NCBI GenBank assembly: GCA_003021085.1
Contig: PXRE01000014.1
Location: 62,001 to 126,000 of the forward strand
Direction of reading: 5' to 3'
DNA from: Halobacteriales archaeon QS_1_68_20
Lineage (GTDB): Archaea; Halobacteriota; Halobacteria; Halobacteriales; PXRE01
DNA: 64,000 bases
Part shown: one piece after another, positions 34,952 through 44,095 of the stretch
Layout of the letters: every line of letters starts with the position of its first letter
Position numbering within the stretch: the stretch's first letter is position 1
Translations under genes and position numbers: made by a program
The notes under the pieces: model-generated
Told to the model about the DNA's origin: nothing
The model's database searches: none
What the model saw: only the letters and a program-made list of their open reading frames with translations

Positions 34952-35380
34952 TCACTCGGGCAACGCCTCGCGGGCGTTCTCCACGGCAGCGGCTTTGTTC
35001 GCCGGGTAGGCCTCGACCTTCGCGCGAAAGTTGATGCCCTCGCCCTGCCTGACCTCGCCGCCGTAGGCCGCCTGCTTGTCGAACCGCAGGAACAGCGAGC
35101 AGTTGTCGTCGACCCGCTGGTCCAGTTCGTCGTGGATCTCCCGGCGACTGTCCTCGTCCAGTTCCGCGACCCGTTCGAGGACGTGCCGGACGTCGTCGGC
35201 GTTCTCGACCCGCGCCGAGAGGACGAGGATGCGGTCGCCGTGGTGGCCCTCCGACTCCGCGCGCTCGACGGAATGGTCCTCCGGCAGGAACGTCCGCAGG
35301 GCCTGCTCGACGCGCTCGTCGTCCTCCGTGGCGTAGCAGAACGCCCGCAGGTCGACGTAGTGGAAGGGGACGGCGGCCAT
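34952..35380 (-). CDS. RNA-binding protein, COG1325/PF01877 family (predicted exosome-associated)
   Basis: 142-residue archaeal conserved protein starting AAVPFHYVDLRAFCYATEDD, a family signature. It has DRILVLSARVENADDVRHVL in the middle and NCSLFLRFDKQAAYGGEVRQ toward the end. Members are predicted RNA-binding proteins often encoded near exosome genes; the biochemical role is not established. It directly follows the 62-residue gene at 35392 with an 11-nt gap, so they are likely cotranscribed. Confidence 0.85.
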   Translation of the reverse strand: MAAVPFHYVDLRAFCYATEDDERVEQALRTFLPEDHSVERAESEGHHGDRILVLSARVENADDVRHVLERVAELDEDSRREIHDELDQRVDDNCSLFLRFDKQAAYGGEVRQGEGINFRAKVEAYPANKAAAVENAREALPE

Positions 35381-35391
35381 CGCCCGATCTC

Positions 35392-35580
35392 TCACTCCGC
35401 GTCGTCGGCGGCTTCCAGTTGCTCCTCGGGGACGCCCGTCTCCTGGCCCTCCTCGAAGCTGACCGTGTAGGTGGAGTCGCCGAACATGGTGTCCATCACC
35501 TGCGTGACGGTGCCCTCCTCGCCGTCGAACTCGCTGTGCTTGTCGTGCAGTACGACCCTGTCGTCTTCCTCGAAGCTCAT
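35392..35580 (-). CDS. Small SH3-like conserved protein (DUF1918-like)
   Basis: 62 residues: SFEEDDRVVLHDKHSEFDGE, then GTVTQVMDTMFGDSTYTVSF. This is a short all-beta SH3-type barrel that recurs in haloarchaeal genomes next to the COG1325 protein. Function unknown; an RNA-related role is suggested only by the neighbour. Confidence 0.7.
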   Translation of the reverse strand: MSFEEDDRVVLHDKHSEFDGEEGTVTQVMDTMFGDSTYTVSFEEGQETGVPEEQLEAADDAE

Positions 35581-35690
35581 GTCCCCGAGTAGCCCGCCTC
35601 CGCTAAAAAGGCGACTGGTTCGGGCCGCCGGTCGACGGTCGAGGCCCTGCCGCCCCGGACGAGAGCCGGGACGGCCCCGTGGAACTACGG

Positions 35691-36629
35691 TCAGACCGAG
35701 TCCGCGACCTCCAGCAGTTCCTGGTAGCGGTTGCGGATCGTCACCTCCGACACCTCGGTGGCGTCGCTGACCTCTGCCTGGGTGACCGACTCGTTGGTGA
35801 GCCGCGGCGCCACGTACAGCGCCGCCGCGGCCATCCCGACGGGGCTCTTGCCGCTGTGTACCCCCTCGGCTTTGGCGTCACGCAGGAGGTCGCGGGCCAG
35901 CATCCGCGCCTCGCTGGAGACGTCCAGTTCCGAGGCGAACCGTTCGACGTACTCTTCGGGGTCGGCCGGTTCGATGGCCAGGCCGAGTTCGCGGGCCAGG
36001 TACCGGTAGGTCCGCTGGACCTCCGTGCGGTCGACCCGGCTGACGCCCTCGAACTCGTCGAGCGAGCGCGGGACCGACGCTTGCCGGGCGGCGGCGTACA
36101 GCGCGGCCGTCGCCATCCCTTCGATGGAGCGGCCAGGGAGCAGGTCCTCCTCCAGCGCGCGCCGGTAGACGACCGACGCCGACTCCCTGACGGTCTCGGG
36201 CAGGCCCAGCGCGGAGGCCATGCGATCGATCTCGCCGAGCGCCTGTTTGAGGTTGCGCTCGCGGGCGTTCCGGGTGCGGAACCGTTCGTCCCACGTCCGG
36301 AGCCGCCGGAGCGTCTCGCGGCGCTCGCCGGTGATCGGCTGGCCGTACCCGTCCTCGTTCTTCCACCCGACGGTCGTCGACAGCCCCCGGTCGTGCAACA
36401 GCTCGGTGGTCGGTGCCCCGACGCGGCTCTTGGCGTCTCTCTCCTCGGCGTCGAACGCGCGCCATTCCGGGCCGCGATCGATCTCGTCGGCACTGACGAC
36501 CAGCCCACAGTCCTCGCAGACGCGCTCCGCACGGGACTCGGCCTCGACGATCGAACCGTCACACTCCGGGCACGCCGGGCCCTCGGTCGCTCGCTCGCGG
36601 TCGTCCGTCCGTTCGATGGTCCGGGTCAT
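35691..36629 (-). CDS. tfb: Transcription initiation factor B (TFB)
   Basis: 312-residue TFIIB homologue linking TBP-bound promoters to RNA polymerase. The N-terminal zinc ribbon is CPECDGSIVEAESRAERVC then EDCGLVV; the B-reader region has SRVGAPTTELLHDRGLSTTV. Two cyclin-fold repeats span about 110-205 and 212-305 (YRRALEEDLLPGRSIEGMAT, and LRDAKAEGVHSGKSPVGMAA). Haloarchaea carry several TFBs with different promoter preferences, so the number is not assigned. Confidence 0.95.
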   Translation of the reverse strand: MTRTIERTDDRERATEGPACPECDGSIVEAESRAERVCEDCGLVVSADEIDRGPEWRAFDAEERDAKSRVGAPTTELLHDRGLSTTVGWKNEDGYGQPITGERRETLRRLRTWDERFRTRNARERNLKQALGEIDRMASALGLPETVRESASVVYRRALEEDLLPGRSIEGMATAALYAAARQASVPRSLDEFEGVSRVDRTEVQRTYRYLARELGLAIEPADPEEYVERFASELDVSSEARMLARDLLRDAKAEGVHSGKSPVGMAAAALYVAPRLTNESVTQAEVSDATEVSEVTIRNRYQELLEVADSV

Positions 36630-36865
36630 GGTGTACGTGAGCCGGCCAACGGTCTTCGGGGTCCGTCTGGACCTTCTGACCGAAGATACCTTAGTGTTTC
36701 GCCAACGCCAATTTTCGATAGCCGAATTTCTTTTCCGCCGTACCGTCAGGGAGTTCGCCGTCCCCGTTCTCGACCACTCCGAAGAATTATCCCGTGGACG
36801 CACCAATCCGGTGGCATGACCAGTTTCCGCACGTACCGGACGCACCGGCCCCGCCCGGGCGAACC

Positions 36866-37423
36866 ATGACCACCGTCGACGAACTGTCGTACCTCGCCGA
36901 AGAGGCCCGGCGCGCGTCCGAACGGCTCTACCACGACATGCGCGAGCGCCACGGCGAGGTCATGGAACCGGAACTCGTCCGCCGGGTGTCCCGGCCGCAC
37001 TTCCGGCGAGCGGTCGACCGCGGGAGCGAGTCCGGCAGTCCCTACGGCGTCCACACCATCGTCTACCGGGAGTTGGGCGACCTCCTGCTGGTCCGGCACG
37101 AACCGGTCGACATGTGGGTGCTCCCCGGCGGCGAGGTCGGTGCCGAGGAGTCCTTCCGGGAGGCCGCCGCCCGGGAACTCCGGGAGGAGGCCGGCGTCGA
37201 GGCCGAGTACGACGGCCTGGCGATGCTGCTGGACGTGACGATCCACTGCGGCGACTACGAGACCGCGGGGTACGTTCCCGTCTACGCCGCAGAGGCCACT
37301 ACCGACGAACCCGAGGTGAGCGACCCCGACGGCGAGATCACGGACGCGCAGTGGTTCGACGAGTTGCCCGAGGACACCCGCGACCGCTGGGCCATCGAAG
37401 AGTGGCGCGAGCGGAAACTCTAG
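36866..37423 (+). CDS. Nudix hydrolase
   Basis: 185 residues; the Nudix box is complete as GEVGAEESFREAAARELREE followed by AGV (about residues 90-112). It would hydrolyse a nucleoside-diphosphate-linked substrate, which cannot be told from sequence. An N-terminal helical extension of about 55 residues (RRASERLYHDMRERHGEVME) is typical of haloarchaeal ADP-ribose-pyrophosphatase-like members. Its stop overlaps the convergent gene's stop by 3-4 nt. Confidence 0.9.
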   Translation: MTTVDELSYLAEEARRASERLYHDMRERHGEVMEPELVRRVSRPHFRRAVDRGSESGSPYGVHTIVYRELGDLLLVRHEPVDMWVLPGGEVGAEESFREAAARELREEAGVEAEYDGLAMLLDVTIHCGDYETAGYVPVYAAEATTDEPEVSDPDGEITDAQWFDELPEDTRDRWAIEEWRERKL

Positions 37424-38241
37424 GCGGGTTCCCCGAACGACTCGCCTTCGTTGGCCTGTAACCGCCTGACGGCGGCGCGAGCGTTGCCGGCGTCGTAGCC
37501 GAACACCACGTTCTCCCCGTAGGCGTCCGCGACTTCCGCCGCCTTCACGAGGTTCTCGACGTCCACGTCGACGGCGTACAGTTCGACGCTGAACGGGGCG
37601 GGGAGCAGGTCCGCGAAGCCGCTGGCGATGGTCTTCAGCCAGTAGGTCGTCGAGTAGGCCATGTCATACAGCGGGACGACGAACTCGTCGACGTGGGTCG
37701 AGAGGGCGTCGACGTCGATGCCCGCCCGCTCGTAGAGGTGGCCGGGATACGGGTCGGGGAACAACGTGAGGTAGACGCGCCCCGGGATGCGGTCTGCCGC
37801 TTCTGCCACGAACGACTCGATGACGGAGGCGCGCCACGCCTGGCGATCCTCGTAGTCGCTCGCGGCGAAGCGCTCGTCACAGCGGTCGCAGTGGCAGTAC
37901 TCCGGGCGGGCGAAGCCGACGTCGTCCAGGCGCACGTCGCCGTTGGCCTCGGCGCAGGCCTCGATTATCGAGAGCATCCCCTCGCGGTAGTCGTCGTTGG
38001 TCGGACAGACGTACGTCCAGTCGAAGTACGTGCGCTCGCGGGTGGCAGGATTGCCCTCGTCGTCGACGGAGACCAATCCGGGGTCGTCGGCGGCGTTGTT
38101 GTCCCCGAAACAGGAGACCATGTTCACGGCGCCCGGCACGGGTTCGGTCTGGCGGCCGGTCACGTCCTTGACCTCGTAGAAGGGGAGGTCGAACTCCGGC
38201 CACTCCGTCTCCTCGACGTTCCGCGTCACGACGCCGTACAT
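37420..38241 (-). CDS. Probable TIM-barrel glycosidase-like protein
   Basis: 273 residues with a barrel-like alternation of strands. DVRLDDVGFARPEYCHCDRC then DERFAAS looks like the catalytic-face segment of glycoside-hydrolase-like families that carry a CxCxxC metal or structural motif. VYLTLFPDPYPGHLYERAG and DEFVVPLYDMAY follow. An exact family cannot be named. No signal peptide, so probably cytosolic. The start ATG at 38241 was preferred over upstream ones that add low-complexity sequence. Confidence 0.6.
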   Translation of the reverse strand: MYGVVTRNVEETEWPEFDLPFYEVKDVTGRQTEPVPGAVNMVSCFGDNNAADDPGLVSVDDEGNPATRERTYFDWTYVCPTNDDYREGMLSIIEACAEANGDVRLDDVGFARPEYCHCDRCDERFAASDYEDRQAWRASVIESFVAEAADRIPGRVYLTLFPDPYPGHLYERAGIDVDALSTHVDEFVVPLYDMAYSTTYWLKTIASGFADLLPAPFSVELYAVDVDVENLVKAAEVADAYGENVVFGYDAGNARAAVRRLQANEGESFGEPA

Positions 38242-38425
38242 GCCCGCCCATCGGGGGCGACCCGTGGTAAGTAGTTCGTTCCCGGATCCACCCCGTCCGC
38301 TTTCGGGCCGCATCACCGTCCAATCGTTTTACATTCTTTAGATATATCAGTAGAATTATTTTATAATTTATACTAAGAAAGTATTTTACCTAACTTTGTG
38401 CAAATTGACCACGGGGGTACGAAAG

Positions 38426-38647
38426 ATGAACCGACGAAAGCTCCTCAAGCGTCTCGGTGCCGCGAGTACCGTCGCCATCGCCGCCGGTACGGCGAGTGCG
38501 AACCGCCAGGACACGCCCTACACGGGGTCGGGCCAGCTGCAAGTGAAGCTCCCCGACACCGACGAGGTCGTGACCCTGGACGACGACTGCATCTGCGAGG
38601 ACGGGTGTACCAGTTGTTACTGTCCGTGTGACGCCTGTCTCTGTTGA
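38426..38647 (+). CDS. Tat-exported Cys-rich micropeptide precursor
   Basis: 73 residues: NRRKLLKRLGAASTVAIAAG is a strong Tat signal (R3, R4) with likely cleavage after TASA (about residue 25). The mature peptide of about 48 residues ends with eight Cys in 22 positions: DDCICEDGCTSC then YCPCDACLC at the very C-terminus. The gene follows about 80 nt of AT-rich leader. Tight Cys clustering suggests metal binding or a disulfide-knotted extracellular peptide. No relative recognised beyond shared logic with the 20-Cys precursor at 21939. Confidence 0.7.
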   Translation: MNRRKLLKRLGAASTVAIAAGTASANRQDTPYTGSGQLQVKLPDTDEVVTLDDDCICEDGCTSCYCPCDACLC

Positions 38648-38736
38648 CCGTCGCCGTGACCGGGCATCGGCCTCCGGACGACCGTTTTTTGCGGGACCGT
38701 CGGACCGATCTCGACGGGGCGTACGGCGACTGCTGG

Positions 38737-39198
38737 CTACTCCACCGCGAGGTGGGCGGCGATGTCCTCGCGGACGATGGTCTCGCAGTACGCACAGCGG
38801 ACGCCGTCGTCCAGCACCGAGAATCGGGTCTCGACGGGTTCGTCCGCGTTGGTGATGCAGTCCGGCGTCGGGCACTCCAGGACGCCGATCACCCTGTCGG
38901 GCCGCTCGACGGACTGCTTGTCGACCACCTCGAAGTCACGGACGATGTTGATGGTCGCCTCGGGGGCGATCAGCGAGAGGACCTCGACCTCGTCCTGGCT
39001 CAACTCGCGGTCCTCGACCTTGACGACGTCCTTGCGGCCGAGGCGCTCGCTGGGGACGTTCATCCCGACCGAGACCGTCTCGCCGCCGGCGCCGTCGATG
39101 CCGAGGACGGCCAGGACGTTCAGCGCCTGCCCGGCGGTGACGTGGTCGACGACGGTGCCGTTCTCGATCTTGCTGACGCGGAGTTGCCGGTCGCTCAT
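38737..39198 (-). CDS. pyrI: Aspartate carbamoyltransferase regulatory chain
   Basis: 153-residue PyrI: the N-terminal allosteric domain (about 1-95, with [20 protein letters not shown]) binds nucleotides. The C-terminal zinc domain has [18 protein letters not shown] and CAYCE, four Cys ligands that hold the catalytic chain. It follows pyrB with a 4-nt ATGA overlap. Together they catalyse and regulate the committed pyrimidine step. Confidence 0.96.
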   Translation of the reverse strand: MSDRQLRVSKIENGTVVDHVTAGQALNVLAVLGIDGAGGETVSVGMNVPSERLGRKDVVKVEDRELSQDEVEVLSLIAPEATINIVRDFEVVDKQSVERPDRVIGVLECPTPDCITNADEPVETRFSVLDDGVRCAYCETIVREDIAAHLAVE

Positions 39199-40106
39199 GA
39201 TTCCTCCAGGAGCAGGTCCAGCAGCGCCATGCGGACGGGGACGCCGTTGTGCGCCTGCTGGAAGTAGCGGGCGTGGTCGGTCCGGTCGACGTCCGGTGCG
39301 ATCTCGTCGACCCGCGGCAGGGGGTGTAGCACCACGAGATCGTCGTCCGCGGCGGCCAACGTCTCCTCGTCGATCCTGTACTGCCCGGCGACCGCACGGT
39401 ACTCGTCCTCGCCGGGGAACCGCTCGCGCTGGATGCGCGTGACGTAGAGGGCGTCCAGCGACGGCAGAACGTCCGACAGGTCGGCGTGTTCCTGCACACT
39501 GGCGCCCGCCTCGTGGAGGTCGTAGCGAACCCCGCGCGGGAGTCGCAACGACTCGGGGCTGACGAAGTGCTGGTCGACGTCGAAGTTCGCCAGCGCGTGC
39601 GCCAGCGAGTGAACCGTCCGGCCGTACTTCAGGTCGCCGACGATGCCGATGGACAGGCCGTCCAGGCGCGCGTTCTCCCGGAGCGTGTACAGGTCCAGCA
39701 GCGTCTGGGAGGGGTGGTGGCCCGCCCCGTCGCCGGCGTTGACGACTGGGACGCCCACGTACTCGCTGGCCATCTTCGCCGCGCCCTTCCGGGGGTGCCG
39801 GAGGACGATGGCGTCGGCGTACCCCTCGACGACGCGGACGGTGTCCGCCAGGCTCTCGCCCTTCTCGACGCTGGTTGACTCGACGTGACCCATGTCCACC
39901 ACGTCGCCGCCCATCCGTTTCATCGCGGTCTCGAAGCTCATCTTCGTCCGGGTGCTCGGCTCGAAGAAACACAGCGCCAGCAGTTCGTCGGCGTGGCGCT
40001 CCCGCACGGCCGCGGGGTCGGCGTCCATCTCTGCGGCGCGGTCGAGGACTGCTTCGATCTCCCCCCTGGAGAGCTGTTTCGTCGTGAGCAGGTGGTCCTG
40101 CCGCAT
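39195..40106 (-). CDS. pyrB: Aspartate carbamoyltransferase catalytic chain
   Basis: 303-residue enzyme joining carbamoyl phosphate and aspartate. The carbamoyl-phosphate loop [18 protein letters not shown] (about 50-67) is intact, as are [12 protein letters not shown] and [12 protein letters not shown]. It is the upstream member of pyrBI; the regulatory chain gene overlaps its stop. The start at 40106 ([13 protein letters not shown]) matches the family; upstream codons are low-complexity. Confidence 0.97.
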   Translation of the reverse strand: MRQDHLLTTKQLSRGEIEAVLDRAAEMDADPAAVRERHADELLALCFFEPSTRTKMSFETAMKRMGGDVVDMGHVESTSVEKGESLADTVRVVEGYADAIVLRHPRKGAAKMASEYVGVPVVNAGDGAGHHPSQTLLDLYTLRENARLDGLSIGIVGDLKYGRTVHSLAHALANFDVDQHFVSPESLRLPRGVRYDLHEAGASVQEHADLSDVLPSLDALYVTRIQRERFPGEDEYRAVAGQYRIDEETLAAADDDLVVLHPLPRVDEIAPDVDRTDHARYFQQAHNGVPVRMALLDLLLEES

Positions 40107-40351
40107 CACGAACTGGTGGTCCCCGCGGACCCTTGAACTTCCCGCAACGTGGTCCGCAGGTGAAACCAAGGTGCCCGAGTGGCGGTCCCGGTGTCCGCTT
40201 GGCAGCGACCAGAGAGCCACCGCTCACCTCCGTTCGCGGGCGTCCAGTGCACCAGGCGTGGGCAAACCGGATTGCGGTGTGACTCGACCCCCGTTTCGTC
40301 GCCAGCGACCGTATCGAAACCCTTACTCCCGCTGCGGGGTTGGCTCCGGGC

Positions 40352-40630
40352 ATGAGCGACACGTCCGTCGATCCCGAGGAGGTCCGCCACGTCGCCGACC
40401 TCGCCCGGGTCGACCTCGACGAGGACGACGTCGAACGGTTCGCCGAACAGTTCGGCGACATCCTCGCGTACTTCGAGACCCTCGACGAGGTGCCCGAGGT
40501 CGAGGCCGAACCGGATCTCGTGAACGTCATGCGCAGCGACGAGGTGGGTGAGTGCCTGAGCCAGGAGGAGGCGCTGGCCAACGCCCCCGAGACCGAGGAC
40601 GGCTACTTCAAGGGGCCGAACGTCTCATGA
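40352..40630 (+). CDS. gatC: Asp-tRNA(Asn)/Glu-tRNA(Gln) amidotransferase subunit C
   Basis: 92-residue GatC, which stabilises GatA in the complex forming Asn-tRNA or Gln-tRNA. Signature VRHVADLARVDLDEDDVERF and FGDILAYFETLDEV, with the C-terminal GYFKGPNVS. The start is the ATG at 40352. gatA lies about 70 nt downstream on the same strand. Confidence 0.95.
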   Translation: MSDTSVDPEEVRHVADLARVDLDEDDVERFAEQFGDILAYFETLDEVPEVEAEPDLVNVMRSDEVGECLSQEEALANAPETEDGYFKGPNVS

Positions 40631-40700
40631 CCGCCGAATCACTCGTCGCCAGCCGGCGACTCGCGCTTCGTGCTCACGCTCGCCACCGGAGGTGTCTCGC

Positions 40701-41990
40701 GTGACCGACCTCAACGCCTTCGTCACCCGCGAGCGCGTCGAGGGTGCCGAGGACGGCCCCCTCGCCGGCAAGACCGTCGCCGTCAAGGACAACATCTCCA
40801 CGGAGGGCGTGGCGACGACCTGCGGATCGGACATGCTGGCGGACTACGTGCCCCCCTACGACGCCACCGTCGTCCAGCGCCTGAAGGACGCGGGCGCGAC
40901 CATCGTCGGGAAGGCCAACATGGACGAGTTCGGGATGGGCACGACCACCGAGACCTCCGCCTTCGGCCCGACGCTGAACCCCCACGACGAGGACCGCGTC
41001 CCCGGTGGCTCGTCCGGCGGGTCGGCGGCCGCCGTCGCCGCGGACGAGGCCGACCTCGCACTCGGGTCGGACACCGGCGGGTCGATCCGCTGTCCGGCGG
41101 CGTTCTGCGGCGTCGTCGGCATCAAGCCCACCTACGGCCTCGTCTCGCGGTACGGCCTCGTCGCGTACGCCAACTCCCTGGAACAGATCGGTCCCATGGC
41201 GCCGACCGTCGAGGAGGCCGCCGCGCTACTGGACGTAATCGCCGGCCCCGACGAGCGCGACGCCACCACCCGCTACGACACCCGCGACGGCCACCCCACC
41301 GAGGAGACGACCTACGCCGACGCCGTCGACGGCGACGTCGAGGGCCTGGAGATCGGCGTCCCCACGGAACTGGTCGAGGGTGCAGACGAGGCCGTCACCG
41401 AGACGTTCTGGGACGCCCTGGCCGACCTCGAAGCCGCTGGCGCCACCTACGAGGAGGTCAGCCTCCCTTCCGTCGAGCACGCCGTCGAGGCCTACTACGT
41501 CATCGCCATGTCCGAGGCCTCTTCGAACCTCGCGCGGTTCGATGGGGTACGCTACGGCAGTTCGGGCGGGTTCGACGGCAACTGGAACGAGGCGTTCTCG
41601 GAGGCCCGCTCGGAGGGCTTCGGCGAGGAGGTCAAGCGCCGCATCCTGCTGGGCACGTACGCCCTCTCGGCGGGCTACCACGACAAGTACTACAAGCAGG
41701 CCCAGGACGCCCGCTCGTGGCTCAAGCGGGACTTCGACGAGGCGTTCGAGGAAGTGGACGTGCTGGCCTCGCCGACGATGCCCGTCCTCCCGATGGAACT
41801 CGGCGAGAGCCTGGAGGACCCCCTGACGATGTACCTCGCGGACGCCAACACCGTCCCCGTCAACCTGGCGAACCTCCCGGCCATCTCGGTGCCCGCGGGG
41901 AAAGCCGACGGCCTGCCGGTCGGCCTCCAGCTCACGGGGCCGAAGTTCGGCGAGGAGACGGTGATCCGGGCGGGGAGCGCGCTGGCGTAA
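40701..41990 (+). CDS. gatA: Asp-tRNA(Asn)/Glu-tRNA(Gln) amidotransferase subunit A
   Basis: 429-residue amidase-signature enzyme that releases ammonia from glutamine for tRNA-dependent amidation. Lys of the Ser-cisSer-Lys triad is in GKTVAVKDNIS, and the serines are in GGSSGGSAAAVAADEADLAL then GSDTGGSIR. A GGAGGTG Shine-Dalgarno-like string lies just before the GTG at 40701, which I prefer to the GTG at 40692. A tiny ORF starting at 40627 within the gap overlaps the gatC stop and looks incidental. Confidence 0.95.
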   Translation: MTDLNAFVTRERVEGAEDGPLAGKTVAVKDNISTEGVATTCGSDMLADYVPPYDATVVQRLKDAGATIVGKANMDEFGMGTTTETSAFGPTLNPHDEDRVPGGSSGGSAAAVAADEADLALGSDTGGSIRCPAAFCGVVGIKPTYGLVSRYGLVAYANSLEQIGPMAPTVEEAAALLDVIAGPDERDATTRYDTRDGHPTEETTYADAVDGDVEGLEIGVPTELVEGADEAVTETFWDALADLEAAGATYEEVSLPSVEHAVEAYYVIAMSEASSNLARFDGVRYGSSGGFDGNWNEAFSEARSEGFGEEVKRRILLGTYALSAGYHDKYYKQAQDARSWLKRDFDEAFEEVDVLASPTMPVLPMELGESLEDPLTMYLADANTVPVNLANLPAISVPAGKADGLPVGLQLTGPKFGEETVIRAGSALA

Positions 41991-41991
41991 C

Positions 41992-42231
41992 GGTCCCATT
42001 TGGGAATGGGATAATCCGTATCATTTGATTTTTACTGTTGATGATGGTGATAATACGTACTTTGCGACAAGTGCAGACTCTGCTGGGGGTGATTCTGGAG
42101 GATCTCATTTTGATATCAACGCTGATGGAAATGCAGTTGTGGCTGGCATCCACTATGGAAATAATGGCAGTAGCGCCTTTGCAACCCCGATAGACCAAAG
42201 TTCAAGTGAATTCAACTTCGTAGTCCCATAA
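41992..42231 (+). pseudogene. C-terminal remnant of a trypsin-like protease
   Basis: An AT-rich open frame directly after gatA encodes FTVDDGDNTYFATSADSAGG then DSGGSHFDINADGNAVVAGI and ends SSSEFNFVVP. GGDSGGSHF is the S1 protease active-serine motif; HIS and ASP parts of the triad are absent and no start codon lies nearby. It looks like the last 70-75 residues of a chymotrypsin-fold protease stranded by rearrangement. Composition differs sharply from gatA, suggesting foreign origin. Confidence 0.65.
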
Positions 42232-42295
42232 TATAGAGTTCACAATATGGCCTCTGAGCAGATTCTTAACAAGAGGAGGGTAATATTGCGTTAAG

Positions 42296-42902
42296 ATGAA
42301 TCGCCGCCAGGCCCTCGCTTTCGTCGGTTCGGCCACCGCATCCTCGGTGGGTGTCTCGCAACGCTGGGATCCGACTCGCCGGACGGGTACCTCCGGCCGG
42401 ACGACGATCCCGAGACGGTCCCCGAAGCCTTGCAGTGCGACCACGAGGAGTTCGAACGGTACGGTTCGTGGATCGACCCCGAGGAGTACAGTACGGCGAC
42501 GCCGAGAGGGACGGTGACCGACTGTTCACGTTGCGGGTGAACGACCTCACGTTCGAACGCGGCGACACCGTCGAAGTCACCCTGACCAACACGAGCGGTG
42601 AGGAACAGGGAATCGCGAACCCGGCGAAACTCAACGTCGAGGTCTACACCGAGGCCGGGTGGCAGGACGTCCGCGGCTGGAAGGACGGGTTCGCGCGACC
42701 GATAACGGACGAACTGCGGAACTTCCCCGCCGGAGCGAAACAGGAGTGGTCCTTCGAGTTCGACGAGGCGGGCGTCGTCGACCTGGGGTGGAACCCGGAG
42801 CAACTGACGGTGTGCCCGGGGTTGCCGGCGGGCCGCTACCGGTTCGCCAGCGCCGCGCCCGGGTTCCTCGACGTCGCGGTGGAGTTCGACCTCGTCGAGT
42901 GA
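42296..42902 (+). pseudogene. Frameshifted gene for a secreted or membrane-anchored protein
   Basis: From ATG: NRRQALAFVGSATASSVG, a Tat-like signal. The next stretch reads well only in another frame (LATLGSDSPDGYLRPDDDPE, and CDHEEFERYGSWIDPEE), and the rest only in a third (QYGDAERDGDRLFTLRVNDL to AVEFDLVE). So two frameshifts interrupt an otherwise clean ~200-residue protein. The C-terminal part resembles an intracellular-proteinase-inhibitor-like beta domain (GDTVEVTLTNTSGEEQGIAN, and PAGRYRFASAAPGF). A GAGGAGG ribosome-site-like string precedes the start. Confidence 0.7.
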
Positions 42903-42954
42903 TTGGCGGGGCGTCGGCTACCCGGCGGAGTACTCCCAGAACCGCGATTCCGAC

Positions 42955-43308
42955 CTAGTACTCCTCGTAGGCCAGCGTCATGATCCACTGCGAGAAGGCG
43001 TCGCTGTTGGGGTCGACCTCCTCCTCGCCGATGAACGGCGAGAGCTTGTCCCCGGCCATCAGAAGCGAGAAGTCCAGGTCCCGGGGCGCGGGCGTCAGGT
43101 AGTAGGTGTTGTGGCCCTCGTAGACCGTCTCCTCGCGCTGGATGAGTCCCTGCTCGGCCAGCGAGTCGACGATCCGACTGCCCTTCCGCGAGGAGACCTC
43201 CAGTTCCTTCCAGAAGTCCGACTGGTGGATGCCTCCGGTGTCGCGGATCAACTCGAGTCCGCGGCGGTCGTCCTCCGAGAGGTCGGCCTCGGCGTCGGCG
43301 ACGCTCAT
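42955..43308 (-). CDS. Helix-turn-helix transcriptional regulator
   Basis: 117 residues with a winged-helix at about 12-65: LELIRDTGGIHQSDFWKELE, then RKGSRIVDSLAEQGLIQREE. A conserved tail (SPFIGEEEVDPNSDAFSQWI) follows. It matches the short haloarchaeal MarR-like regulators that carry a C-terminal dimerisation region; the target is unknown. TTTAAA at 43333-43338 gives a leaderless promoter that overlaps the stop of the NRDE gene. Confidence 0.8.
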   Translation of the reverse strand: MSVADAEADLSEDDRRGLELIRDTGGIHQSDFWKELEVSSRKGSRIVDSLAEQGLIQREETVYEGHNTYYLTPAPRDLDFSLLMAGDKLSPFIGEEEVDPNSDAFSQWIMTLAYEEY

Positions 43309-43332
43309 ACACGTATCACGTCGACCGGCCTG

Positions 43333-43338
43333 TTTAAA
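43333..43338 (-). promoter_or_regulatory. TATA box of the helix-turn-helix gene
   Basis: TTTAAA centred about 27 nt before the ATG at 43308 and overlapping the last codons of the upstream NRDE gene. Confidence 0.55.
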
Positions 43339-44095
43339 GTTGCTCCTCCGGGCGCGCCAGCGCCGCCACGGGGGCGAACTCGGTCGAACACGGCGGCCCG
43401 TCGGCGAATTCGAACCGCGAGGTGCCGTCGTCGTACAGCGCCAGCAGCGACGACGACCGCGTCCCGAAGCCCTCGCCCTCGCGGTGGACGCAGACGCCGT
43501 ACTCGTGGTCGCCCACGGCGTCGGCGGCCCGGTCCAGCCAGTCGTCTGCTGACTCGCCCGGTTCGGGTTCCAGGGCCGCCCCGAATCGCCGGGCGTCGTG
43601 AGCCTGGCGCTCGCCGGCGTCCGCGCGGCCCGGCGGGATTACGAACTCGCCGTCCGCGCCGACGTTGACGACGACGTGGACCCCCGGCTGGAAGTTCCGC
43701 ACCGAGAGCGCGCCGTCGTACTCCAGATAGACGGCGGCCACCTCGTCGGCCAGCACGAGGTTGAACCCGGCGTAGTCCTCGGCCTCGACCGACCGCTCGA
43801 CGAACCGTGCGGCGTCCTCCGCCGAGCGGTGTCGCAGTGCCTCCCGGACCAGCAGGCCGCGCGAGCGGTCGCCCTCAAGGTCGACCCAGCGGTTCGTGAT
43901 GGCCGCGAAGACGCCGTGCTCGTTGTAGCCGAGCCAGGTCCCCCCGGCCTCGCGGTCCCGTGGCGCGACGACCCGGGGGTCCTCCTCCAGCAGCGCTGGC
44001 GGGTCAGCGGGTCGGTCGAGCAACTCGTCGCGGTTGGCCGCCGCGACCACGGGTGCGTCCGCGAACACCTGCCAGGCGAGTACGAGCGTGCACAC
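43334..44095 (-). CDS. NRDE/TANGO2-family protein
   Basis: 253 residues. It begins with Cys2 (CTLVLAWQVFADAPVVAAAN) followed by the family-naming NRDELLDRPADPP. Cys2 may act as an N-terminal nucleophile after Met removal, as in Ntn hydrolases. EEDPRVVAPRDREAGGTWLG and EFVIPPGRADAGERQ are further family segments. TANGO2 homologues are linked to heme handling in other organisms; its haloarchaeal role is unproven. Confidence 0.9.
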   Translation of the reverse strand: MCTLVLAWQVFADAPVVAAANRDELLDRPADPPALLEEDPRVVAPRDREAGGTWLGYNEHGVFAAITNRWVDLEGDRSRGLLVREALRHRSAEDAARFVERSVEAEDYAGFNLVLADEVAAVYLEYDGALSVRNFQPGVHVVVNVGADGEFVIPPGRADAGERQAHDARRFGAALEPEPGESADDWLDRAADAVGDHEYGVCVHREGEGFGTRSSSLLALYDDGTSRFEFADGPPCSTEFAPVAALARPEEQL

